From NCBI RefSeq assembly GCF_000968685.2, contig NZ_LAKD02000119.1:124001-188000 (forward strand): a stretch of DNA of 64,000 nucleotides. The letters run 5' to 3'. The notes under the pieces are model-generated. The model was given only the letters and a program-made list of their open reading frames with translations, did not search any database and was not told the DNA's origin. This DNA comes from Streptomyces antioxidans (lineage in GTDB: Bacteria > Actinomycetota > Actinomycetes > Streptomycetales > Streptomycetaceae). The position numbers and the translations under genes are program-made. Positions within the stretch are counted from its first letter, which is position 1, and each line of letters opens with the position of its first letter. Positions 25,590 through 33,827 of the stretch are shown here, piece after piece.

Positions 25590-26399
25590 TTGACGGACAA
25601 GCGACGCATCGACTTATCGGTTCCAAGCGCGGCCAGGATGTACGACTGGCTACTTGGCGGTCATTACAACTACGAAGCGGACCGGACAGCTTGCCAGCTA
25701 CTGCTGCGCTCCGCGCCGACCACAAGAGAGCTGGCCCGCAACAACCGTTGGTTTCTTGAGCGCGTGGTCCGGACTCTCGCCGCGGAGCACGGCATACGGC
25801 AGTTCATCGACTTCGGGTCTGGGCTGCCGACGCAGAACAACGTCCACCAGGTCGCACAAGCAGTCGATCCGCAGTCGAGCGTCGTATACATCGACAACGA
25901 TCCCGTAGTCCTGGCCCACGGCCGGTCGATCTTGGATGAGAACGACCGAACCACCATCATCTCGGCCGACATAACGGAAACCGACTACATCTTCAGCCAC
26001 GCTGAGTTCAAACGGCTTGTCGATCTAAGCGAGCCCGTCGCCGTCCTGTTCATTTCCGTGCTGCATTGCATTTCGGACGAGGCAGAGCCCGGGCAACTCG
26101 TCCAGCGGGTCGTCGAGCGCCTGCGGCCGGGAAGCTTCGTCGTGCTCTGCCAACTCGTGAGCGAGGACCCACGGCTCCGCCAGAAGGTGACGGAGCTGAT
26201 GCTGGAGCAGACCCAGGGACACTGGGGTCGGGTGCGGCAAAAGCAGGATGTGTATGACTACTTCGACGGGCTCGCGGTCCAGCCGCCAGGGCTTGTGGAT
26301 GTGACTGACTGGCGTCCGGACTCCGAGTTGCGGCAGCGACAGCGGAGTATCGAATGGACCGAGTTCGGCGGCCTAGCCGAAGTGCCTGCCAGGCCATAA
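25590..26399 (+). CDS. SAM-dependent methyltransferase (PF04672, DUF574)
   Basis: 269 residues from the TTG at 25590, seven bases after GGGAGGGGG. The family hallmark SAARMYDWLLGGHYNYEADR is at residues 13-32, then RQFIDFGSGLPTQNNVHQVAQ as the SAM loop and VVYIDNDPVVLAHGR. Streptomyces encodes dozens of these and their substrates are unknown. Ending 13 bp from the convergent XRE gene and near a DUF397 gene, it forms the XRE/DUF397/SAM-MTase module found throughout Streptomyces genomes. Confidence 0.9.
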   Translation: MTDKRRIDLSVPSAARMYDWLLGGHYNYEADRTACQLLLRSAPTTRELARNNRWFLERVVRTLAAEHGIRQFIDFGSGLPTQNNVHQVAQAVDPQSSVVYIDNDPVVLAHGRSILDENDRTTIISADITETDYIFSHAEFKRLVDLSEPVAVLFISVLHCISDEAEPGQLVQRVVERLRPGSFVVLCQLVSEDPRLRQKVTELMLEQTQGHWGRVRQKQDVYDYFDGLAVQPPGLVDVTDWRPDSELRQRQRSIEWTEFGGLAEVPARP

Positions 26400-26412
26400 C
26401 GAGCCGTTCCGG

Positions 26413-27321
26413 CTACTCGGAGAACCGTTCGAGGGCCTTGTGAATCATGCTGCGGCTCTGGCGCCGTGAAACGGCCGCTTCACCGCTGAGCCGCAGCATC
26501 AGTTCGACATGACGCTCCACGTCCTCCGTCTTCGAATGGTACGTCGCGGCATCGTTCCCCTCGATGTACACCATGGGCGGCAGACCACCGTCACCGAAGA
26601 CCAGGTGGGTCATGGAGCCATAGTTGGATACGACCGCGCTGTCGAAGGGCACGAACCTGATGCTGACGTCGGGTACGTCAAGGAAATCCAGCAGCTTGAG
26701 CAGCTGCCCCCGCATCGTCTGAGGATCGCCGACCTGACGGTAGATGATGGACTCGTCCAGCAGGAACGTCGCCTGTGGCGGCTGAGCTTGATCGAAGAAC
26801 CGCCTCTGGCGTTCCTGCCGCAGACGTACGCGCGGATCCACCTGGTCGCCATCAGCGGCACGCAGGCCATTGCTGATGATCTGCCGGGCGTACTCATCGC
26901 TCTGCATGAGGCCGGGCACGATCTTCATCTCATACGTCATGAGCTGGACGGACATCGCCTCCAGGCCCATCAGCCGGTGCATCCACACCGGGGTGTAGTC
27001 CGAGTAGGGCTCGAACCATTCGGCTTCCTGGGCACGCCGGGCCAGTGCCTCCAGGTGAGCTCGGTCCTCAGCGGGCAACTTGTACCAGGTGGCCAGCGCT
27101 GCGACGTCATGCACGTCCGGGGGACTTACGGCGCGCTCCAGCCGACTGACTTTGGATACCGAGGCGTTGATCGCCTTCGCGGCCATCTTCATGGCGATGC
27201 CACGCTGATCACGCACTCGGCGAAGGTCAAGCCCGAGGAGGAGCCCAGCCGCGGTCGGCCTGACCTCTGCAAGCCGGTCTGCGCCGAAAAGCGGGAGAGA
27301 ATCATCAGGACGGGTGGACAC
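26413..27321 (-). CDS. XRE-family regulator with DUF5753 (WhiJ-like)
   Basis: 302 residues: an XRE HTH at about residues 28-90 (LRRVRDQRGIAMKMAAKAINASVSKVSRLERA) and a C-terminal DUF5753 domain (YTPVWMHRLMGLEAMSVQLMTYEMKIVPGLMQ to the end). This is the WhiJ/BldB-partner type. In S. coelicolor, WhiJ-like regulators act with small DUF397 proteins in repressing developmental genes. A DUF397 gene begins 83 bp upstream on the same strand, so a functional pair is likely. Confidence 0.9.
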   Translation of the reverse strand: MSTRPDDSLPLFGADRLAEVRPTAAGLLLGLDLRRVRDQRGIAMKMAAKAINASVSKVSRLERAVSPPDVHDVAALATWYKLPAEDRAHLEALARRAQEAEWFEPYSDYTPVWMHRLMGLEAMSVQLMTYEMKIVPGLMQSDEYARQIISNGLRAADGDQVDPRVRLRQERQRRFFDQAQPPQATFLLDESIIYRQVGDPQTMRGQLLKLLDFLDVPDVSIRFVPFDSAVVSNYGSMTHLVFGDGGLPPMVYIEGNDAATYHSKTEDVERHVELMLRLSGEAAVSRRQSRSMIHKALERFSE

Positions 27322-27404
27322 GCGAACTCCATTCGTGGATAGGGCTAGCCCATCTTGGCACGGTCGAAGCTCGCGTGTCCCTTGAGTATGGGTTTCTTTT
27401 CGGC

Positions 27405-27644
27405 CTAGTTGACTACCGCGAGAAGGTCGAACTCACCCTTCTTCGCTCCGTCCAGGAATGCGGCGATCTCCGACGCCTTGAAGATGAGCGCGGGCCCGCA
27501 GGGATCGGTCGAGTTACGCATGGCCACCCTGCCCTCCGGCAGAGCCGCTAACTCGACGCACTGACCGGTCGCCGTGCTCTTCCTGCTCTTTGTCCAGATC
27601 GCATCGATGGAGCCCGCCGGGCTCCCGTTCCGGTACTCGCCCAT
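27405..27644 (-). CDS. DUF397 small protein (WhiJ partner type)
   Basis: 79 residues from the ATG at 27644, seven bases after GGAGG; a longer frame from 27680 lacks a ribosome site. DUF397 core: WTKSRKSTATGQCVELAALPEG, then VAMRNSTDPCGPALIFKASEIAAFLDGAKKGEFD. These small acidic proteins accompany WhiJ-like regulators and are thought to modulate their DNA binding. A DUF397 domain is usually about 60 residues, so this copy is complete. It is upstream of and co-directional with the XRE/DUF5753 gene. Confidence 0.88.
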   Translation of the reverse strand: MGEYRNGSPAGSIDAIWTKSRKSTATGQCVELAALPEGRVAMRNSTDPCGPALIFKASEIAAFLDGAKKGEFDLLAVVN

Positions 27645-27935
27645 ACAGAACCTCCGAACCATTGCGTTCGAATATGTCACTTCTCCGTCGCACGTGGTCT
27701 GCCGATCAGGAAAAGCAGCAGGCCGCAGCGCCGTACAATCCCGTCATGCAATTGCACGAACCGAAGATGCTGAGATACTAGCGCCGCGAATTCGAACGGC
27801 GCCGTCCCCCTATGGGATGATCGGCAGGGAACGCCACGCCGACAAGCGTTCCGTACATTCGTCCGGACATTCATCCTTGAGGGACACAGGAAAAACCCTT
27901 TGCAGATGGCGCCGCCCGGATGATGAGGTCGCACG

Positions 27936-28892
27936 GTGGCCAACCACCATGGGACGGCGGCTGTCCAACCGTTGACACTGGCTTGGGTGAGCCGCCACCT
28001 GGAGGCGGGCGAACGGGTCGTCGGGGCTGAGGCGTTGCACGGCGGCATCACTGCCGAGATGCGGAGGCTGACCGTCGGCACGCGGGACGGCGGCACCCGC
28101 GACCTGGTGCTGCGGACCCTCGTCAACGCGCAGCACGCCAAGGACTGGCTGAACAGGGAGGCCAGTGCCCTGACACTGCTCACGGGGACCGGCGTGCCCG
28201 CTCCTGGACTGCTCGCGGTTGATCCGACCGCCACGCACTGCGAGCGTCCATCGCTCCTGATGACACAGCTGGCGGGCCTGACGGTCCTCGACGACGGGGG
28301 ACTGGAGACACGCGTCCCCGTGCTGGCCCGTCAACTCGTCGCGATCCACGCGTTGCGACCGGCCGAGCGGCCCCCGGAGTACGTGGCGCGGACGACCGCC
28401 GACACCGTCGTCGTTCCGAAGGGCGCCGACACGGCGGTATGGGCCGCGGCGATCGACGTGATGCGCAAGCCCGCGCCGTCCTATGAGGGACGGTTCCTGC
28501 ACCGGGACTTCCACCCCGGCAATGTGCTGTTCGGCGACGCGCTGTCTCCGGGGGCGGCTGGTGTCCGGATCACCGGCGTCGTCGACTGGGCGCAGACCTC
28601 CTGGGGCCCGGCGGACATCGATGTGGCGCACTGCTCCACCAATCTCGTGCTGCTGCACGGCCCGGCGTGGGGGCTGCGGTTCGCCGAGGCGTATGAGGAG
28701 GCCGGCGGGGCGCTGGCCGCGACCGCGAGCGAGCGGTTGTACTGGCGGGTGCGCGACGGGCTGGCGCTCTCTGAGGAAGTGCGGTTGGTGTCGCGGCCGT
28801 GGCGGGCGGCAGGGCGGACGGAGCTGACGGCGCGAGCCGTGGAGGAGCGGCTGGATGCCTATGTGGCCGCCCTGATGGACGCGTTGGGCTGA
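27936..28892 (+). CDS. APH-family phosphotransferase
   Basis: 318 residues of the aminoglycoside-phosphotransferase/choline-kinase fold (PF01636): the Brenner catalytic motif FLHRDFHPGNVLFGD, followed by ITGVVDWAQTSWGPADIDVAH with the metal-binding Asp. The N-lobe has the REASALTLL helix and the L-L-x-x-T-G-V-P-A-P hinge. Such kinases phosphorylate antibiotics, choline, homoserine or sugars; the actual substrate cannot be read. It stands alone between the DUF397 region and a DUF998 gene on the same strand. Confidence 0.85.
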   Translation: MANHHGTAAVQPLTLAWVSRHLEAGERVVGAEALHGGITAEMRRLTVGTRDGGTRDLVLRTLVNAQHAKDWLNREASALTLLTGTGVPAPGLLAVDPTATHCERPSLLMTQLAGLTVLDDGGLETRVPVLARQLVAIHALRPAERPPEYVARTTADTVVVPKGADTAVWAAAIDVMRKPAPSYEGRFLHRDFHPGNVLFGDALSPGAAGVRITGVVDWAQTSWGPADIDVAHCSTNLVLLHGPAWGLRFAEAYEEAGGALAATASERLYWRVRDGLALSEEVRLVSRPWRAAGRTELTARAVEERLDAYVAALMDALG

Positions 28893-29013
28893 GCCGGGGG
28901 TCCGGGGCGTGGGGGCTGCCACCGTCTCGTTCCGGGGGTTTGCCGGAGTGCCTTGGGGCGGGGCCGCATGATCCGCTGTGCACACGGAAATGTGCGCGAG
29001 AAGGGGCGGACAG

Positions 29014-29694
29014 GTGAAGGCTCGAATCGGATACGCCGCGTGGGCGGCAGGAATGGTGCAGTTCTTTGTGGCCCACTGGATCGTCGAGTCGGCCTGGGCG
29101 ACACCGTACAGTTGGGCGCGGAACAACATCAGTGACCTGGGGAACGCCAACTGCGCGATGCAGTCGGAACCCGAGCCACGGTATATCTGTTCGCCCGAAC
29201 ACGGCCTGATGAACGCCTCGTTCATCGTGCTGGGAACGTCGCTCGTCGTCGGCGCCGTCCTGACTGGTGCGCTGTGGCGTAGCGGTGCGGTCGCAACCGT
29301 GGTTCGCTGTCTGTTGGCAGGTGCTGGTGTGGGGTTTGTGCTGGCCGGGCTGGCTCCTGCGGATGTCAACGAGAACCAGCATGTCCTGGGTGCCATGCTC
29401 ATCATGGCGGCGGGCAACATCGGTCTCGCGCTGGCGGGAATCGGCCTGGCGGACGATGTTCCGGGGCCGCTGCGGTGGATGACCAGCCTGCTGGGGATCA
29501 CAGCGATCACGGCCTTCGGGCTCTTTCTCTCCCACCACTATCTCGGGCTCGGCATGGGAGGCATGGAGCGGGTCGCGGCGCTTCCCCTCCTGGCGTGGAT
29601 GCTGGCTGTCGGCGGCCGTGGCCTGCTCCGCCAGAAGACCCAACCGCCGGGCACTGCGCGGGAAAGGCATATCGCGCAGGCGTCTCACCGCTGA
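29014..29694 (+). CDS. DUF998 membrane protein
   Basis: 226 residues from the GTG at 29014 (an alternative GTG at 28978 would add 12). Six to seven transmembrane helices of the DUF998 type: ISDLGNANC in the first loop, then YICSPEHGLMNASFIVLGTSL, and MLIMAAGNIGLAL. The two loop cysteines (NANC and ICSP) are conserved in the family and may form a disulfide. Function is unknown; the family is distantly related to heme-copper assembly or frpC-type proteins only by fold speculation. Confidence 0.8.
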   Translation: MKARIGYAAWAAGMVQFFVAHWIVESAWATPYSWARNNISDLGNANCAMQSEPEPRYICSPEHGLMNASFIVLGTSLVVGAVLTGALWRSGAVATVVRCLLAGAGVGFVLAGLAPADVNENQHVLGAMLIMAAGNIGLALAGIGLADDVPGPLRWMTSLLGITAITAFGLFLSHHYLGLGMGGMERVAALPLLAWMLAVGGRGLLRQKTQPPGTARERHIAQASHR

Positions 29695-29758
29695 AGCGGC
29701 CTCGCGTCGTCCATCACACCCTGCACACCGAACGCCAGGAGCGGCAGCGGCGGCAGGG

Positions 29759-29998
29759 GCCCTGGACTGGGCCGACTGGTGGCACACGGCGGCCGACGAC
29801 CCCCTCCTCGCCGAGGCGACGGCCCAGCGCTTCGCCCTGCTCGGCGACCCGCGCGAGCCCAGTCCGCACGGCGGCGCCCGGCGGGACCGGCCCACCGCGA
29901 CCCGCTGGCACCTCGAGACCCTGCTGGACCGGGGATTCAGCGAGGCGCGGCAGGTGTGGTGCTCCGCGAGCGACGCACTGGTGGCCGCGCTGCGCTGA
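29759..29998 (+). pseudogene. C-terminal remnant of a SAM-dependent methyltransferase
   Basis: A 79-codon frame reading LDWADWWHTAADDPLLAEAT, then WHLETLLDRGFSEARQVW and ending DALVAALR. It matches the C-terminal region of class I methyltransferases (WxxWW, then HxxxLxxAGFxEVxxVW). No SAM-binding motif or start codon exists upstream: the 5' side runs into the DUF998 gene in another frame. I read it as a deletion remnant. A remote alternative is a short independent ORF. Confidence 0.45.
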
Positions 29999-30044
29999 TC
30001 TCGTCCTGGCCGATGCCAGGAGCACACGCGCGGGACCCGAGGCG

Positions 30045-31583
30045 CTATTGAGGCGTGGCCGCGCTCCCGGTGGGCGGCGGAACGGGCAGACCGGGCCCCG
30101 TGCAGCGCACATCCGCCGCCGGCACGGCCCCGTCGACGAGGTACCGGGCCGTGGCGCCGTCCACGCAGGCGTTGCCCCGGCTGGCGAACACCCCGTGCGA
30201 GTAGTCGTCGTCGAGCGTCACCAGGCGTGAGCCTGGGAGCAGTCGGCGCAGCTGACGCGCGCCCTCGATGGGCGTGACGGGGTCGTGGGCGGAGGCCACC
30301 AGCAGGACGGGCGGCGCGTCGGGGCTGCCGAGCGGGGTGCGGCGGGCGGGCCGGTGGTGCCAGTAGGCGCAGGTGGACGCCTCCATGCCGGTGAGGACCG
30401 GCTGGGGGTCGAGGCGCCGGGTGCGGCGGATGTCCGCCACGATCCGCCGGGGCGTGGGGCCGGGGCCGTCGGCGCACTTGACGGTGCGGTTGGCGGCCTC
30501 GTAGTTGCGTGAGTCCGGGCCGGTGAAGTCCTCGGTGGGACGGAGTCCATTGGGGCTGCCGTCGCGGAGGTAGGTGCGCAGGCCGTCCACGAGGTCGGCC
30601 CAGCGTTCGGTGCGGCCGAGGGCGCGGTACACGGCCCGGTCGAACTCCGCGGGGCCGAAGCCGTCCACCGGGTCGGCGCTGAGTCGGTCGCGTACGCGCA
30701 GATAGGCCCGGCGTACGGCCGCCGCGCTGTCGCCCAGGCGGAAGCGGTCCGCGTGGGCGGCGGCCCAGGCGAAGAAGGTGTCGCGCTGCCGCAGCAGCGC
30801 CCGGCTCTGGAGCACGTCGAAGTCGTACCAGTCCCAGGGCCCTACGGCGCTGTCCAGCACCATCCGGCCCGTGCGGTGCGGGAAGGCGGCGGCGTAGGCC
30901 GCGCCGAGGTAGGTGCCGTAGGAGACGCCGAGGAAGCTCGTCCGCCGTTCGCCGAGTGCGGCACGTATCGCGTCCATGTCCCGGGCGGTCTCCTCCGTCG
31001 ACAGGTACGGCAACGCGTCGCCGCCGCCCGCCGCGCAGTCGTCGGCCAGATCGCGCAGTGACGCCAGCTGGGCCCGCTCGGCCGTTGGGCCGATGGGCAC
31101 GGGGTCCACGCCCGGGGTGGCGAAGAGACCGCCCATCGGGCCGCAGTCGACGGGTGCGCTCTGCCCGACGCCGCGCGGGTCGAAGCCGATGACGTCGTAC
31201 GAACGGCGCACGCTCTCCGGGAGTTTGGCCCGCTTGGTGACCGCGTAGGGCAGCCCGGAGCCGCCCGGCCCACCGGGGTTGACCAACAGGATGCCGCGCC
31301 GCTCCGCGGGTGTCCCGGAGGCCCGGACGCGCGAGACGGCGATCTCGATGCGCGGCCCACGGGGGCGGTTCCGGTCCAGCGGCACGCTCAGCCGCCCGCA
31401 TTCCACGCGCTCCGGCGCGGGCGGATCGGGCACGGACGCGGGGCAGCCGCCGAAGCGGAGCGCGGACGCCGGACCGGTGGCGGGGGTCCGGGCGGCGGAC
31501 TGGGCGGGGGCTGCGGGGGCAACGGTCGCGGCGATGGCCGCCAGGGCGCACAGCAGGGCCGTGCGGCGCGTGGGTGAGGTCAC
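30045..31583 (-). CDS. Secreted alpha/beta hydrolase (Slp/tripeptidyl-aminopeptidase type)
   Basis: 512 residues from the GTG at 31583, eight bases after GAGGAAG. Signal peptide at residues 1-30 (RRTALLCALAAIAATVAPAAPA). Oxyanion loop NPGGPGGSG at 102-110, GFDPRGVG near 133-140, nucleophile Ser221 in GVSYGTYLG, and the C-terminal HGVF histidine after VLLVASAHDPVTP. This is the Streptomyces SlpD/SlpE/Tap family (MEROPS S33) that cleaves short peptides or esters. It is divergent from the metallophore-like operon, with 100 bp and a Zur-like box between, so it may be part of that regulon. Confidence 0.85.
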   Translation of the reverse strand: MTSPTRRTALLCALAAIAATVAPAAPAQSAARTPATGPASALRFGGCPASVPDPPAPERVECGRLSVPLDRNRPRGPRIEIAVSRVRASGTPAERRGILLVNPGGPGGSGLPYAVTKRAKLPESVRRSYDVIGFDPRGVGQSAPVDCGPMGGLFATPGVDPVPIGPTAERAQLASLRDLADDCAAGGGDALPYLSTEETARDMDAIRAALGERRTSFLGVSYGTYLGAAYAAAFPHRTGRMVLDSAVGPWDWYDFDVLQSRALLRQRDTFFAWAAAHADRFRLGDSAAAVRRAYLRVRDRLSADPVDGFGPAEFDRAVYRALGRTERWADLVDGLRTYLRDGSPNGLRPTEDFTGPDSRNYEAANRTVKCADGPGPTPRRIVADIRRTRRLDPQPVLTGMEASTCAYWHHRPARRTPLGSPDAPPVLLVASAHDPVTPIEGARQLRRLLPGSRLVTLDDDYSHGVFASRGNACVDGATARYLVDGAVPAADVRCTGPGLPVPPPTGSAATPQ

Positions 31584-31617
31584 AGCGATTTCTTCCTCGG
31601 TACACGGGGAGCCAGAT

Positions 31618-31636
31618 GACAATGAAAACGATTATC
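31618..31636. promoter_or_regulatory. Fur-family (Zur-like) operator
   Basis: GACAATGAAAACGATTATC matches 15 of 19 positions of the classic Fur box GATAATGATAATCATTATC, and its inner TGAAAACGATTATCG matches 12 of 15 of the Streptomyces Zur-type TGAAAATGATTTTCA. AT-rich DNA of this kind is rare in this window. It lies between the divergent hydrolase and the ATP-grasp operon. The iron regulator DmdR/IdeR uses a different box, so Zur is the likeliest reader. Confidence 0.6.
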
Positions 31637-31659
31637 GATAACGTGGCCGCCACGTTATC
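31637..31659. promoter_or_regulatory. Perfect 23-bp palindrome in the metallophore-operon promoter
   Basis: The arms GATAACGTGGC (31637-31647) and GCCACGTTATC (31649-31659) are exact inverses around a single C. It directly abuts the Zur-like box and ends 25 bp before the GTG of the ATP-grasp gene. It could be a second operator (TetR/GntR-like symmetry) or, if transcribed, a leader hairpin that blocks read-through. Confidence 0.6.
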
Positions 31660-31683
31660 CCACACGAATGGAAAAGGGGAGCT

Positions 31684-32940
31684 GTGGCTCATCTGTTGGT
31701 GGTAGAGAGCTGGGTCGGGTCGATGAGCAGACTGCTGCCACGGGCGATACGCGAGAGCGGGCACGAGTTCACCTTCCTCACCCGCGACCTGCACCACTAC
31801 CTGCGCTCCGCCCCCGAGGGCACGGCGCACCCGCTGCTCGGGGCGCGCAATGTGATCACTGCCGACACCAATGACACCGAGGCGCTGCTGCCGGAGGCCG
31901 AGCGGCTGCACGCGGTGTTCGGCTTCGACGGGGCGATCACGTCCTGCGACTACTACCTGCCGACGGTCGCGCGGATGGCCGGACACCTCGGACTGCCAGG
32001 ACCGGCCCCCGAGGCGGTCCGCGACGCCTGCCGCAAGGACGCCACGCGCCGCGTCCTCGCCGGGGCCGGGGTGCCCGGGCCCCGCTTCGCCGTGCACGAG
32101 GAGTGGGCCGACCTCGCACGGGCCGCGGGGGAGATCGGCTACCCGCTGGTCGTCAAGCCCGTCGACCTGTGCGCGGGCATGTATGTACGGCGGGTGGACG
32201 ACGAGTCCCAACTCGCCGCCGCCTTCGGCGCGTTGGCCGACTTCCCGGTCAACGCCCGCGGCCAGCGGCGCACCCCCGCGGTGCTGCTCGAAGAGCTGCT
32301 GGACGGCCCCGAGGTGAGCGTGGAAACGGTCTCGTACGGGGGCGCGGTCCATGTGGTGGGCGTGACCGACAAGAGCGTCGGCGGGGCGCCCGCGTTCATC
32401 GAGACCGGGCACATGTTCCCCGCCGCGCTGACGGCGTCCGACACGGAGGCCGCCGAGCAGACCGCCCTGGCCGCGCTCAAGGCGCTCGGGCTCACCGCAG
32501 GCGTGGTGGCACACACCGAGGTCAAGCTCACCTCCGCCGGGCCGCGCGTGGTCGAGGTCAACCCGCGCCCCGCCGGAAACCGCATCACCGAACTCGTCCG
32601 CCATGTCACCGGGATCGACCTCGCCGCCGCCTGCGTGGACGTGGCCCTGGGCCGCACCCCCGATCTGCGGCGCACGGACACCGGGCTGCGCAGCGCCGCC
32701 ATCGGCTTCCTGGTGCCGGAGCGCACGGGCACCCTCGCCGCGCTGGACGGCGCCGGGCTGCGGGATGCCCCCGGCGTGCTGGAGGTGCGACTCGCGGAGC
32801 ACGGCGGCCGGGTGAAGGCGGCGGGCAGCAACAACGAATACCTCGGGCATGTGATGGCCGGGGACCCGGACGGGGCCGGAGCCCGGGACCGGGTCGAGGC
32901 GCTGCTCGCCGAGGTGCGGTCAGGACTGGTGATCCGATGA
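31684..32940 (+). CDS. ATP-grasp carboxylate-amine ligase
   Basis: 418 residues from the GTG at 31684, preceded by AAAGGGGA. ATP-grasp fold: pre-ATP-grasp LLVVESWVGSMSRLLP, a K-x-A-T-R-R-V-L-A-G-A-G-V-P-G-P lid entry near residue 118, YPLVVKPVDLCAGM (ATP-contacting Lys), EELLDGPEVSVETVSYGG, and VVEVNPRPAGNRI with the metal-binding Glu/Asn. Such enzymes join a carboxylate to an amine through an acyl phosphate (DdaF- and BacD-like peptide or amide bond formation). First gene of the ten-gene operon; its stop overlaps the next start by four bases (ATGA). Presumed to make an amide bond of a small metallophore. Confidence 0.88.
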   Translation: MAHLLVVESWVGSMSRLLPRAIRESGHEFTFLTRDLHHYLRSAPEGTAHPLLGARNVITADTNDTEALLPEAERLHAVFGFDGAITSCDYYLPTVARMAGHLGLPGPAPEAVRDACRKDATRRVLAGAGVPGPRFAVHEEWADLARAAGEIGYPLVVKPVDLCAGMYVRRVDDESQLAAAFGALADFPVNARGQRRTPAVLLEELLDGPEVSVETVSYGGAVHVVGVTDKSVGGAPAFIETGHMFPAALTASDTEAAEQTALAALKALGLTAGVVAHTEVKLTSAGPRVVEVNPRPAGNRITELVRHVTGIDLAAACVDVALGRTPDLRRTDTGLRSAAIGFLVPERTGTLAALDGAGLRDAPGVLEVRLAEHGGRVKAAGSNNEYLGHVMAGDPDGAGARDRVEALLAEVRSGLVIR

Positions 32941-33827
32941 CCGCCGACACCACCGAGACCTCCCCCATGACCGCCGTCGGCTCCGCCCGGGCCTCCTCCG
33001 CGGCCCGCGTGCGGACGTACGACGATCTCGTGGCGCGCGTCCTGGCCGGGGAACTCGGGCCCGACCCGCGCACCCGGCGGATCGCCGTGGCCTTCACCAC
33101 GCGGCAGGCGGTACGGCACGACGGGCGCGCCACCGGCTACCGCAACGAAGTGCTCAGCCTGCGGCTCGCCGGGGCCGTCGGCTCGTGCGCGGTCGAGCCC
33201 GGCGCCCTGTCCGACGGCGCCGTGGCGGAGTGTGTCGGCGCCGATGTGGCCGGGCTCCTGGACCATCCGCTGCTCCCGGTGCGGGTGGCCGCGCTCGACG
33301 CCTACCTGATGCACATCACTCCGCACACCCCGGAGCACGGGGCCCGTCCGGTGGCGCTCCCCGCCGGGACGTCGCTGGAGAAGTCCCGGGCACGGGCGCG
33401 GGCCGTCGTCGCACTGCTCGACCCGCCGCCGGGGGCGACGGTGCTCGTGGTCGGCGTGGTCAACTCCCTGCTGGAGGCGCTTCGTTCGCGCGGCATCGGC
33501 TATGTGCCGTGCGACCTCAAGGGTGGGGTGACGGAGTGGGACGAGCCGGTCGTCACCGACGCGCTCGCCGCGGCGGCCCGCTGCGACGCGCTGCTCGTCT
33601 CCGGGATGACGCTGGGCAACGGGACCTTCGAGCCGCTGCGGGAGCACGCGCTGCGGCACGGCAAGCCGCTGGCGCTGTTCGCGCAGACCGGCAGTGCCGT
33701 ACTGCCCCGGCTCCTGGGGTGCGGGGTGAGCGCGGTGTGCGCCGAGCCGTACCCGTTCTTCTGGCTGGACGGCGGCCCCGGCACCGTCCACCACTACCGC
33801 GCCGACCGCCCCGGAGGTGCCCCGTGA
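32937..33827 (+). CDS. DUF4213/DUF364-type protein (putative heavy-metal chelation family)
   Basis: 296 residues. An N-terminal enolase-N-like domain (DUF4213, around ALSDGAVAECVGADVAGLLDHPLL) and a C-terminal Rossmann-like DUF364 domain (ATVLVVGVVNSLLEALRSRG, LVSGMTLGNGTFEPLREHA, LFAQTGSAVLPRL). The family (PF04016) was named from structure for suspected roles in metal chelation or siderophore chemistry; no reaction is proven. It is coupled to the ATP-grasp gene upstream and the PLP gene downstream (4-bp overlaps each), which ties it to the biosynthetic core. Confidence 0.75.
   Translation: MTADTTETSPMTAVGSARASSAARVRTYDDLVARVLAGELGPDPRTRRIAVAFTTRQAVRHDGRATGYRNEVLSLRLAGAVGSCAVEPGALSDGAVAECVGADVAGLLDHPLLPVRVAALDAYLMHITPHTPEHGARPVALPAGTSLEKSRARARAVVALLDPPPGATVLVVGVVNSLLEALRSRGIGYVPCDLKGGVTEWDEPVVTDALAAAARCDALLVSGMTLGNGTFEPLREHALRHGKPLALFAQTGSAVLPRLLGCGVSAVCAEPYPFFWLDGGPGTVHHYRADRPGGAP

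Noticed and set aside
31618..31636. Iron (DmdR/IdeR) box
   Set aside because: The Streptomyces iron box is TTAGGTTAGGCTCACCTAA-like; this site has Fur/Zur-type TGAAAA symmetry. Nur (nickel) sites also differ.
28570..32850. 1426-codon open frame on the minus strand
   Set aside because: It is antisense to the APH kinase, DUF998 and ATP-grasp genes, has poor codon bias and shows no domain; a GC-rich shadow frame.
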